19,371 nucleotides of DNA from Phoronis ovalis (taxonomy: Eukaryota; Phoronida; Phoronidae), in contig JAOXYB010015842.1 of NCBI GenBank assembly GCA_028565635.1, positions 1-19,371 on the forward strand, written 5' to 3'. Of the stretch, positions 1-9,500 are shown piece after piece. Each line of letters starts with the position of its first letter. The first letter of the stretch is position 1. The notes beneath the pieces were generated by a model, which saw nothing but the letters and a program-made list of their open reading frames with translations, ran no database searches and had not been told where the DNA came from. The position numbers were made by a program, and so were the translations under genes.

Positions 1-133
1 CTCCCATTTCAAAAGGGGGGGTGCGTTCACATCTGACGGGCATGAATGAAGATAGATTATGGCTTACGGTATGATACAATTGAGGATGTAAAACTACAAC
101 AAAATTTAGACTTTTTTTATAAAGGTGCCATAC

Positions 134-556
134 CTGCACAATATGCTGCGTATGGCAGTGTTTTATCCAGTTTATAAACAAAGAAGCTGTTGCAATTCTT
201 AACTTTAATAGCTGTATTTGTGGGGAAGCAGACAACCTTTTCTTGCATAGGTGAGTTATAATGTTCGCACAATTTTCTCGTAAATGTTTCTCCAGGTTGT
301 GGATGGTCACCAATCATTACTAAAGGTGAAACAGTTCCACAGTTGTGAGTATCATTCCATGGTGAATGTATATCACTGATGGTTGAAATTAGGCCTGTAC
401 CACCTTTAAGGGTAAACCTGTACCAGCCGGGCAATAACGAACTGTCATCTTTCGGTGTAGCAAAAGAATTAATTTTGTTATTGTCAAGCCTCCAAGTGTC
501 GGTAAGCTTTTTGTAAACTGTTGGTTGGCATGGGTCTTCTCCGTTTGATATGAGCG
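134..556 (-). CDS. Exon 2 of D8C gene: whole D8C module
   Basis: The acceptor tattttag lies just before 556 and the donor GTATGG just after 134. The reading frame stays open for 140 codons and carries the complete D8C core. Matching phase-1 introns on both sides are the usual mark of an exon-shuffled extracellular module. Confidence 0.86.
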
Positions 557-762
557 CTAAAATACATAAAAGTCAATGTATCAGTCAGACCTACGCTATT
601 ATAAAACATAGAATAGCTCTTGCACTACTTTTGTGATTTCTTAAACAATCTATCATGATTTGCTATAAAATGATAACTATCCCAATTGAGAATTAAGAGT
701 ATCATACCATGTATTAAAAAAACAAGAAAGGTAAGCATCGAAGATAGTTGTCTGTCTACCAT
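134..762 (-). CDS. Secreted D8C-domain (uromodulin/GP2-like) protein, 5' part
   Basis: Two coding exons are visible, 708-762 and 134-556, joined by a 151-bp GT-AG intron; the gene continues past the left edge. Exon 1 encodes MVDRQLSSMLTFLVFLIH, a signal peptide with a hydrophobic core, and ends in phase 1. Exon 2 (423 bp, phase 1 in and out) encodes a D8C module as in uromodulin, GP2 and OIT3. It shows DPC near the start, the hallmark GWYRF, NCGT, GDHPQPGETFTRKLC, IKVKNC followed by FFVYKL, and a closing AYC. D8C domains are extracellular modules of glycoproteins, often joined to EGF or ZP domains that could lie beyond the left edge. Only six of the usual eight cysteines are seen. WNDT is a possible N-glycosylation site. 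The TTG at 434 is internal, not a start. The module assignment is firm; the full protein is unknown. Confidence 0.85.
708..762 (-). CDS. Exon 1 of D8C gene: signal peptide
   Basis: The ATG at 762-760 opens 18 codons plus one base, followed by the donor GTATGA. The peptide has a short polar N-region and a hydrophobic core LTFLVFLI. The leftover G joins CG of the next exon to give Ala, which opens the D8C exon in the correct frame. That agreement supports both the start and the splice site. Confidence 0.78.
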
Positions 763-881
763 TTTCAATGGAAGGTAACACAAATCCGTAACTACTTAAC
801 GCAACTTATCTGCTTCCCACTACTTATGCGAATCAGCAGATGGCACAAGTTACCACTTAATACGTGTAGAAGGCGAATGCC

Positions 882-892
882 ATTTATAAAAT
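882..892 (-). promoter_or_regulatory. Possible TATA box of the D8C gene
   Basis: The minus strand reads TTTATAAATGG about 120 bases upstream of the ATG at 762, a plausible distance for a TATA box plus a short leader. It sits inside a short palindrome (gccatttataaaatggc), so it could be chance in AT-rich DNA. Confidence 0.25.
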
Positions 893-1126
893 GGCTCCTC
901 GATCGCTGGTGAGCGGTAAATATATACTGTATTTAAATCTTTTCTTTTATATATTGTTATCACTATTTCTATAATTATTACATTCATGTATTCATTAAAC
1001 AAGTGACAATCACAAATAAAGTTTTCAACTGATAACGTGATGAATCCAACAGAAATTATATAACTTTAAAAAGGGAAAAATTAACTATTAAATTAAAATC
1101 CTGAACATTAAGATTAGATTATTGCT

Positions 1127-1725
1127 TATTTAAGATTATACAAGAAAACAGAGTCGTGTTTAGCAGAGTCATGTTCAGTGCATTCAAAGATAGTATAGTT
1201 ATCAAAATGAGAATCAACGGGTGTGTTAGTGCATCTTAGTAGCATGTAGTATGCGTTGTTTGCCTGTAAACATATATAAAGTTGGGCTTGAAACACACTG
1301 GTTTGAAAATTGTGTAGGAGGTGCTCTACATGACTACCACTCTCCGGATTATTATTCTGAAACTGAATCCAAAACTTGTCTGTTCATATTATGAATTCAG
1401 TGTTAAATTTATGAATTTGACTTTTTATCTGATTTTAGCAGCCCTGGTGTTGTTTAAGATATGATTTTTAATATATTATCACCGGAGTACTTAATATACA
1501 AGTAAACAGTGGATGTAGCAGAGACATGTTCAGTGCATTAAAGATAATGCTAATTACCAAAATGATAACCAAATGGGTGCGTTAGTGCATCATAGCAGCA
1601 CGTATAGTCTTTCTTACCCGTAAGCTTGTACAAAGCTGGTTTAAAATTTTTATACGGGTTGCGTTAAAGCCCAACCACTCTTCTGATTATTATTGAGTGC
1701 AACCCTGATGTTTTTCTTGATTTGC
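1127..1725. repeat. Diverged direct duplication in intergenic DNA
   Basis: Two related stretches, about 1127-1462 and 1488-1725, share blocks such as catgttcagtgcatt, gtgttagtgcatc / gcgttagtgcatc and gattattatt in the same order and orientation. The first copy has about 80 extra bases near its end. Neither copy holds an open frame or known motif. This looks like an old local duplication or two copies of an unknown repeat. Confidence 0.6.
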
Positions 1726-3282
1726 CAAAATAAGTAAAACTGCCAAAAGTATATAACAATATTTACAGTCCGTATCGTTGCTTAGTGCTATTAATAAACG
1801 ACGTGCCCTGGTAAAAAATATAGTCCGATTTGAATCCGTCTGGCGGTCAAATCACAAACTACATTAATACACAGTTATAATTTATATGGCAAGTATGGTG
1901 CGGTTTTTCCAAAACTACTGGGGTTGTGAAGTCAGCATGGCATACTGTGTATGTTAACAGGTGTGCTACACATCAATGTTTGATACATTATATAAAAAAT
2001 TGAAAGAGATCGCGTTAATCACAAATGTAACACAGTGAAGAATAATGTTATGTTATAAGGTAAAACATTTTCCGTCTATAACGTATGTACGTAGGTAAAA
2101 TTGCAACACACACTAACTTGTATGAAGCTCGCATGTAATTCTGCGTGGAATTTTCTTGTTTTTAGTGTATTAGCATACTTGCACCAAAAATTTCTAAAAA
2201 CGCAATTATATAGAAAGCTAAAGAATTTTAATAAAAAAAGAAACAGTAAGACTTCTTCCAGAGGGGGATTAAACTATTTTTGGCACACGGGGAGGGTTAT
2301 AAATTTGACACTTTTTCTGATGCGTCATTGTGCAAAGTACATACATTTCAGCATTGTAAAATAATACAACAGACTACTTGTATTCTAATTCACAAAGCTA
2401 TTATATCGAAATGTTAGACAATGTTTAATTGATTTTACTATTAATTCCAATCATACAAAATCCCATTCACCATTAAGGAACTTAATTTTCAAAAAAAAAA
2501 TAGTTTCCCACGAAGGAAAACAACAACTGTCCCGTTTTACTAGCAGACCTGAGCCTTATTATTGTTACTAACATCACTTTTACCAAGTCACTAACATTTA
2601 TATATAGATTTTCTGAATTATACAGTCTATAACTTTTTCTACACTTTCAACTGCCTCTTCCCTGTTAGTACGAATCGATATGTTCGGCTTGATCACAAGT
2701 ACAAGTATGCATCGGAATGCATATTGATATTATTTTTAAATTTCCTTTTCTAAAAGTTTTATAATACATTTTATACCAGCATTAATTTTCTCACAACCCA
2801 GGGAGATCGAGGGATACACCATAAAGCCGTTCTGATGGTAGGATGAACTGGTGTTCGTTATTATGAAGAAAGTGGCTACTGACTGACACTCCTTTGGACA
2901 CCGAAAACAAATATTCGTTGTTTAATTAACACTTACACTTTTTTATGTAGGATTTACCCAAATACCTAAAACCAATACTCTTTGTCAAGTATCAACCGTA
3001 AGTATCTGCTGTGACAACTTGTGTCACACATCCAGTGAACTATTTTCGATGTAAATTTTTTTGGTAAATGCGAGTGATAACGGTTCGCTTAAACATCAGT
3101 GATAGTTATATTTTACATTATAAGCTGTTGTGATAGTAAAATGATTGGCCGTTTCCCCGAAATTAATTAAGGGCACAACACTCATGCCATCGCCTTGTTC
3201 TAATGTATCTAATCGCCAGTTACTGCTTATTTTCGATAACTTTACACACACACAATGTGCATTTAGAATAAAATGTGTATTA
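1726..3282. other. Intergenic stretch with no gene seen
   Basis: This is AT-rich DNA between the polyadenylation signals of the Kazal gene and the old duplication. The longest open frame (2101-2364, plus strand) has no recognisable motif, and its predicted composition looks like chance. I see no exon, RNA gene or repeat here. Confidence 0.6.
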
Positions 3283-3288
3283 TTTATT
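3283..3288 (-). terminator. Second polyadenylation signal (AATAAA) of the Kazal gene
   Basis: AATAAA reads on the minus strand about 120 bases after the stop codon at 3409. It is a backup to the nearer signal at 3340-3345. Confidence 0.5.
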
Positions 3289-3339
3289 ATTGGCGTTTTA
3301 GTGTAAAATTGAAATTGTTTTGAATTTTAAATTTAATTT

Positions 3340-3345
3340 TTTATT
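3340..3345 (-). terminator. Polyadenylation signal (AATAAA) of the Kazal gene
   Basis: AATAAA reads on the minus strand about 65 bases downstream of the TGA at 3409-3411. This is a normal distance for a short 3' UTR. Confidence 0.6.
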
Positions 3346-3408
3346 CGAAAATTTACATTGATGCAATTATTCAAGAGAACCACAAAGTACAAGACAATAG
3401 ATATAGAA

Positions 3409-3514
3409 TCAGTTCTCGGTCGCATTGCCACTTGGATCTGAGCTTTCATTGGAGCTTGCGCATCGAGAGGGTTCCATTTCAGGATTCTTGCATTTAGCTT
3501 GATAAAATTCACAC
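3409..3514 (-). CDS. Kazal gene last exon: back of domain 9 and C-terminal tail
   Basis: The acceptor cattttttag is followed by CEFYQAKCKNPEMEPSRC and a polar tail of 16 residues ending in NATEN, then TGA. NES and NAT are possible N-glycosylation sites. Phase 2 entry agrees with exon 10. Confidence 0.83.
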
Positions 3515-6500
3515 CTAAAAAATGAAAGGCAGGGATATGAATTTCTTAAATTAATATCATTCGTGCTCTATGATGTACTTTTGAAATAATAGTTTAGTTT
3601 AATTGTAATAAGGTATTAAAACAATTAATTAAATGTTCAAATCTTACTTGTTTGCAAATATGTTTCCGGACATGTCGCACACTTTGTAAGTCCCAAATCT
3701 GCGACAATCTTGCTTCTCATAGTATGAACAATAACTTGGTTTTGTCAATGATTGCTTTGTGCTAGACAAAATTTCGGTCCTGCATTTAACAGCTTTAAGA
3801 TTGCTGTTTTCACAATTAAGTTGGCGATAAAAGTAGCACCTAAAATCAAAAACAAAACATGAAAAACTATCACATCAATCAACTGTGATTTATTTTGAAT
3901 ATAACCATGTATACTTAACCTCAATTATAAAAACTGAAAAAAAAATTAAAATCAGTATTACAATTCTTGTGTAGAAATACATTTTAAAAAATCACTATAT
4001 GTTGTGCTTCTCTTCTCGACAAGCGTCTTTAGCTTTTACAACATTATTTTTACTTATTATTTTAGTCTGAAGATCACTGAAACGCAAAAAAAATCCCTAC
4101 CTGTTCTTGTAAGAATTTCCACTAGAATCACAAACTTCACTTTTATCATATATGTCACAGTTTAACCTTTCGTAATAAGAACATCTTGACGATTTCGTTG
4201 GTTTCGTTGGTAAAGTGGTCGTTATATCACCAGAACCTGACTGGCATTGTGTGGATTTCAAAACTGGATTCTTGCAGCGGGCTTGATTATATTCACAACT
4301 AAAAAACGTGTGAAATGTTTTTTTTTATATTAAGATATTTAAATTATGCTCAGGGTTTACAAACAAAAAATCAATAAAAATAAAGATAAATAGAGACTGC
4401 TATTTTTTCCGCGTGTCTTGTTACGATTTTTCACCTTTTTTAGTAATGCCCTTTCAGTACTGCGAAAAATTTACAAAACAGTACATCATATGAATAACGA
4501 CTGAAACATTTCTCATTTTACAATTAAAACATTGTCACAAAATCTACTTCCACCTAGGATTTCTAAGTATGCAAATAACAATCGGTTGCACTTTTATCAA
4601 ACAAAAAGTTAAATAGCTGTAAACAGATAAGAAATCAATACGTATTACTTGTTCATGTATTCATTTCCATCCTGATCACATATTTTACTACGGGATTGCC
4701 ATCTTTCACAATCCTGGTACAGATAATATCGGCATAGACTAGATACCGTTGGTTTAGGCGTGGTGAGACCCAAAACGTCTGTTGAGCATTTTACAATCTT
4801 CAAGGTCGTGTCATTACACCATGCTTTTCGAAACACGCAACTGCAAAGAGATAACAGTTAAGAAGTTGGAAACCATATAGTTGCACGTTGCATGGCTTTT
4901 CCAATTCACACAATCCTTTGCGTGGTTCAGTACCAACAATGCTTTAAAGATTGTTGCTGATGGACCTCGCAAGGGATTGTGTGATATGATCCTTTACGCG
5001 GTTCAGTTCCAACAATCTTTAAGAATAGTTGATAGTGGACTGCTCAAAGCATTGTTAGAAATGGCAATTTCCGTGTTTGATCCTGCTATAAATAACTACA
5101 CATCACATTTTATAATGAAGACGTTCATTAGTTATGCTGCAAAGGCAATATCGCATGGTTCGAATCGTAGCGAAAACATTCAAAAATTAGAACGCGAACG
5201 CTTTGGATGATATGATAATGATGTAGATTAAATTTTCACAAAAATTCCCGCTGCAGTTCAAGCTAATGCGATATTGCCTTTGCTGCATAACTAATGTCCT
5301 CGTTACAAAATGCGACGTCACAAACGAAAAATAATTATACCACAGGGTCGCATTTCGTTGAAACGTTAGTAATAATATGATGCGATCATATAAAATATGT
5401 ACAATTTAAGATCCAATACGAAAGGATAAGACACTCGGTGAAACAATGTTGCAGTTACGTTACAATACACGGAAGAGACTAATATGATTGATTATGCAGA
5501 AGAAGAAATAGCTTAGTTGGAAACCTTTAGTCTTAAGATTTAAGGGTCTGTGGTTCAATCCCAGTTTTCGGCATTTTTTTTTCAAATTCCTTTATCAACA
5601 TTACATCTTTATTATTCTTTGCATGCAATTTTTGAATCCAAACTGGCTGCCATGTCAACAATTGTGTGTTGGAAGCCATATATGTCTATACACAATCTAC
5701 TTTTAAAAGTACAGTAAGCCACCGTCATGTTCAAAATAACTGACAGATCACACAAGATAGCCTTGGTTTATAATTAGCTGTAATAACTGGGTGCTTATCT
5801 ATATCCGTTTACTTTACTTCTACATAGATCTACATAACTTGAAATAATACACCTACATTGCCTCAGGAAAGCACAAAACACTCCTTGCTGCTGGAATTAG
5901 AATGGAATGCTAATAATAGATAATTTGCCGTTTTTATCGCAGCATTCCAAGGACAGTAGTTTTACGGGAAAGCCGGGAATCACATCTAAGAGAGACATCT
6001 GATGGTGGATTCAAATTGATCTGTGACACGACATGAAACACTCAATTTCATCAACTCTGAGGACGTAACTATAGCTATGTACAATATGTCTCCCTCTTTC
6101 AAGTACGCAATTTGATTGGTGCTGTTATTCGAATATTGAAGTAGGTTGTATAATATCAATGCTGGCATTAGCTGGTGCACCATCTTACATGGAGCATTCC
6201 TGGCTGCTTAGCCAGTCTAGTATGTGAACCTTTTCAAGTCTGTGATAAGCACAAAGCTAAATTCGAAAGGAGACCACATGTTGATCACATTGCAACCAGC
6301 CACACATATACTGGCAAACAGGCAGTTTGGAGTTGATCGATGCGCCAACCACGACACACAAAAAAGGTTACAATAATAAGTGTAACAGTGGACTAAGCAG
6401 GTAGGGGTCGATCACACACATTCTGTCCTACCAGAGTTTATCTATAGTCCGCTAAGCAAAAAAGCAAGCTCCCCGGCGATACCTATTCAGAATGAGGCAT

Positions 6501-9500
6501 CATGAAAGAATAGACGTTGTAGGCGACCATGGATTAAGCAGAGAGAAAGGGTTATCTCGGTGGGTACAGTTGGGTTAAAAGATTAATGAAGTTATTATTT
6601 CGCCCTTGCAGACATTAATTGAGAAGGTGTGGAGCACTAACGGATGGATTTATTTTGTTGTTTTCAATGTTGTATCGTTGCACCAAGCTTTTCTATACGC
6701 ACACCTATAGATAAAAATCCACACGTACTTTAGTCGGTACCATATATCTCTTGCTATATAAGAACATATTTAATTACAGACTTCAACAATGTGTATTTTC
6801 ACTAAATAAATACTGTATATGTATGATCATAATACTTACGAATTTTCATAAATGTTTCCGTCAGAATCGCATATTTTTGGGTATTTTTTATAATTATTGC
6901 AGTTTAAGCGCTCATACGTTCTGCACCAGCTCGGTTTTTCAGTTGGCTTAGGAGTCGTTGTTAAAGACTGGAGAATCGCATCTCCTGACCCTGGAGGGCA
7001 CTTTCCAGGTTTTATTTCTGGGTCTTTGCATATGGCTTGATAAAACTCACAACTGTTGCAATTAAAGAAAAACAATTATCAAGCTTGCTCGATTTTTATA
7101 AACTACAAAACGCTATATTGCGTAGCAAGCGAGTAGAGGTCACCGTTTTTGAATTTATGGCGTGCCATTTATTTTAAAAAATGAGATTGACTTGCCTTGT
7201 CAATTTGTGTGAGCTTCAGATTGAAGAATAGATAATGACAGTTTTGAAGGCTTGTATGACATTACTGTGTCGCAGAATAAATAGAGATTCATTAAACCGT
7301 GATCCATATAAGCAGAAGCATTTTGCAGTCTACTTGCCTGGTTACTATTAAAGTGTCTAAGTCTCTGTAAGATGAAATGGATCTATATATGTGTACATAT
7401 CCATAAAGGATATTTACCGATTTGTGTATTCAAATCCATTCTGATCACACATTTTGTAAGGTTTCCATCTTTGGCAATTCACAGATAGGTAATAACGGCA
7501 TTGACTAGACACGGTTGGTTTAGCTGTAGTAAGACCAAGAACTTCTGCCGAGCATTTTGTTGTTTTCAATGTTGTATCGTTGCACCAAGCTTTTCTATAC
7601 GCACACCTATAGATAAAAATCCACACGTACTTTAGTCGGTACCATATATCTCTTGCTATATAAGAACATATTTAATTACAGACTTCAACAATGTGTATTT
7701 TCACTAAATAAATACTGTATATGTATGATCATAATACTTACGAATTTTCATAAATGTTTCCGTCAGAATCGCATATTTTTGGGTATTTTTTATAATTATT
7801 GCAGTTTAAGCGCTCATACGTTCTGCACCAGCTCGGTTTTTCAGTTGGCTTAGGAGTCGTTGTTAAAGACTGGAGAATCGCATCTCCTGACCCTGGAGGG
7901 CACTTTCCAGGTTTTATTTCTGGGTCTTTGCATATGGCTTGATAAAACTCACAACTGTTGCAATTAAAGAAAAACAATTATCAAGCTTGCTCGATTTTTA
8001 TAAACTACAAAACGCTATATTGCGTAGCAAGCGAGTAGAGGTCACCGTTTTTGAATTTATGGCGTGCCATTTATTTTAAAAAATGAGATTGACTTGCCTT
8101 GTCAATTTGTGTGAGCTTCAGATTGAAGAATAGATAATGACAGTTTTGAAGGCTTGTATGACATTACTGTGTCGCAGAATAAATAGAGATTCATTAAACC
8201 GTGATCCATATAAGCAGAAGCATTTTGCAGTCTACTTGCCTGGTTACTATTAAAGTGTCTAAGTCTCTGTAAGATGAAATGGATCTATATATGTGTACAT
8301 ATCCATAAAGGATATTTACCGATTTGTGTATTCAAATCCATTCTGATCACACATTTTGTAAGGTTTCCATCTTTGGCAATTCACAGATAGGTAATAACGG
8401 CACTGACTAGACACGGTTGGTTTAGGTGTAGTAAGACCAAGAACTTCTGCCGAGCATTTGATTGCTTTCAAAGTTATATCTTTGCACGAAGCCTTTCTAT
8501 ACACGCACCTACAAAAAATTCCCGCACGTGCTTTTATTGGTACCTTAACTCTTGTTGTACAAGGACATATTTAATTGCAGATTTCAACAATATGTATTTT
8601 TACTAAATAAATACTCTATATATATGTTCATAATACTTATGAATTTTATAAATGTTTCCGTCAGTATCGCATGTTTTTGGGTATTTTTTAAAATTATTTA
8701 TGCAGCTTAAAGGTACATACGTTCTGCACCATCTTGGTTTTGTTCAGTGGTGACATTCTGATCACTGCACTAGATATTTCGCAGTGGAATAGTGAAAAAT
8801 ATAAATATCACGGGAACTTTTTTACAAACTTCATTAACGCAAATATTATATATTATATAGATTTCAGTGTTCTCGAAAAATCTCATTTCCCGCATAATTA
8901 CAATGCTGAATGAACTCTGTGAAACACAAGAATAAATGATGGCCCCTGAGGTACATGTATAATCGAATTGTCGCGTTATGAAAGTAACTCGACAACATGC
9001 TATTTGAATAAAAACGAACTGTTGTCGAGTAGAAAGTGAATGTCTAGTCATTACGTAATGTCTATGGACAAATTAAATTTATGTTTAAGCCAACTGCTAG
9101 CTAATATGAAACAATTCAAGCTTACACTTTAATGCTAATGAATCCAAAAGAAAAAAGCTGAAAATTATCCTGATGATCTGATAAGTGTGCATTTAGTGTA
9201 AAACAGTGTTTTCGAATTTTAATACTCAATAAAATGTAAGTCAGAAACACTTGCACATACAAAGCTAAAACTTGGCAAAAATTATTTTTATATGTAGATC
9301 TAAAAAAAACGTATTTCAATTTTCTAAAATTTGGTTAGTTTAAAAGTTAACAATTTTCAAAGTCTAATGGTCAGCATTTTAATGATTTTGAGATGACCCT
9401 TAAAAATATGACTTTTGAACAAAACAAAATTTTAAAATCTCAGAACATGTTTGTAGATATATACGTGTAGCTCATTGATGCAAGTTTCAACTTTGTAGAT

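Larger units (their letters stand above)
4841..6648. other. 1.8-kb stretch beside the truncated Kazal exon, repeat-rich
   Basis: This intron separates the truncated exon from exon 4649-4840 and is far longer than most others in the gene. It contains a palindromic element (4886-5317) and a tRNA-like SINE head (5502-5574). Around 5940-6640 the base composition is more balanced, but all frames have stops and I recognise no protein. Its arrival, or a deletion linked to it, may have removed a type B exon and the end of the truncated type A exon. Confidence 0.55.
6652..8455. repeat. 902-bp near-perfect tandem duplication in the Kazal gene
   Basis: Copy 1 is 6652-7553 and copy 2 is 7554-8455. By eye they differ at only two positions (7501/8403 and 7524/8426), both in the last 55 bases of each copy; introns match as well as exons. 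Each copy holds one type B exon and most of one type A exon. Beyond 8455 an older, diverged copy of the same sequence continues to about 8750. Confidence 0.92.

Noticed and set aside
4881-5210. Plus-strand open frame of 109 codons
   Set aside because: Its sequence follows the tandem and inverted repeats of the palindromic element, and the repeated peptide phrases come from that structure.
5986-6183. Minus-strand 65-codon open frame in the 1.8-kb intron
   Set aside because: No domain is recognised and no splice or start context supports it; a decayed mobile element is possible but unproven.
6388-6460. Imperfect inverted match agtggacta / tagtccgct
   Set aside because: Only about nine bases pair with a mismatch, which is within chance for this length.
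6751-7853. Two identical plus-strand 66-codon open frames at 6751-6951 and 7653-7853
   Set aside because: They are identical only because of the 902-bp duplication and lie opposite Kazal exons.
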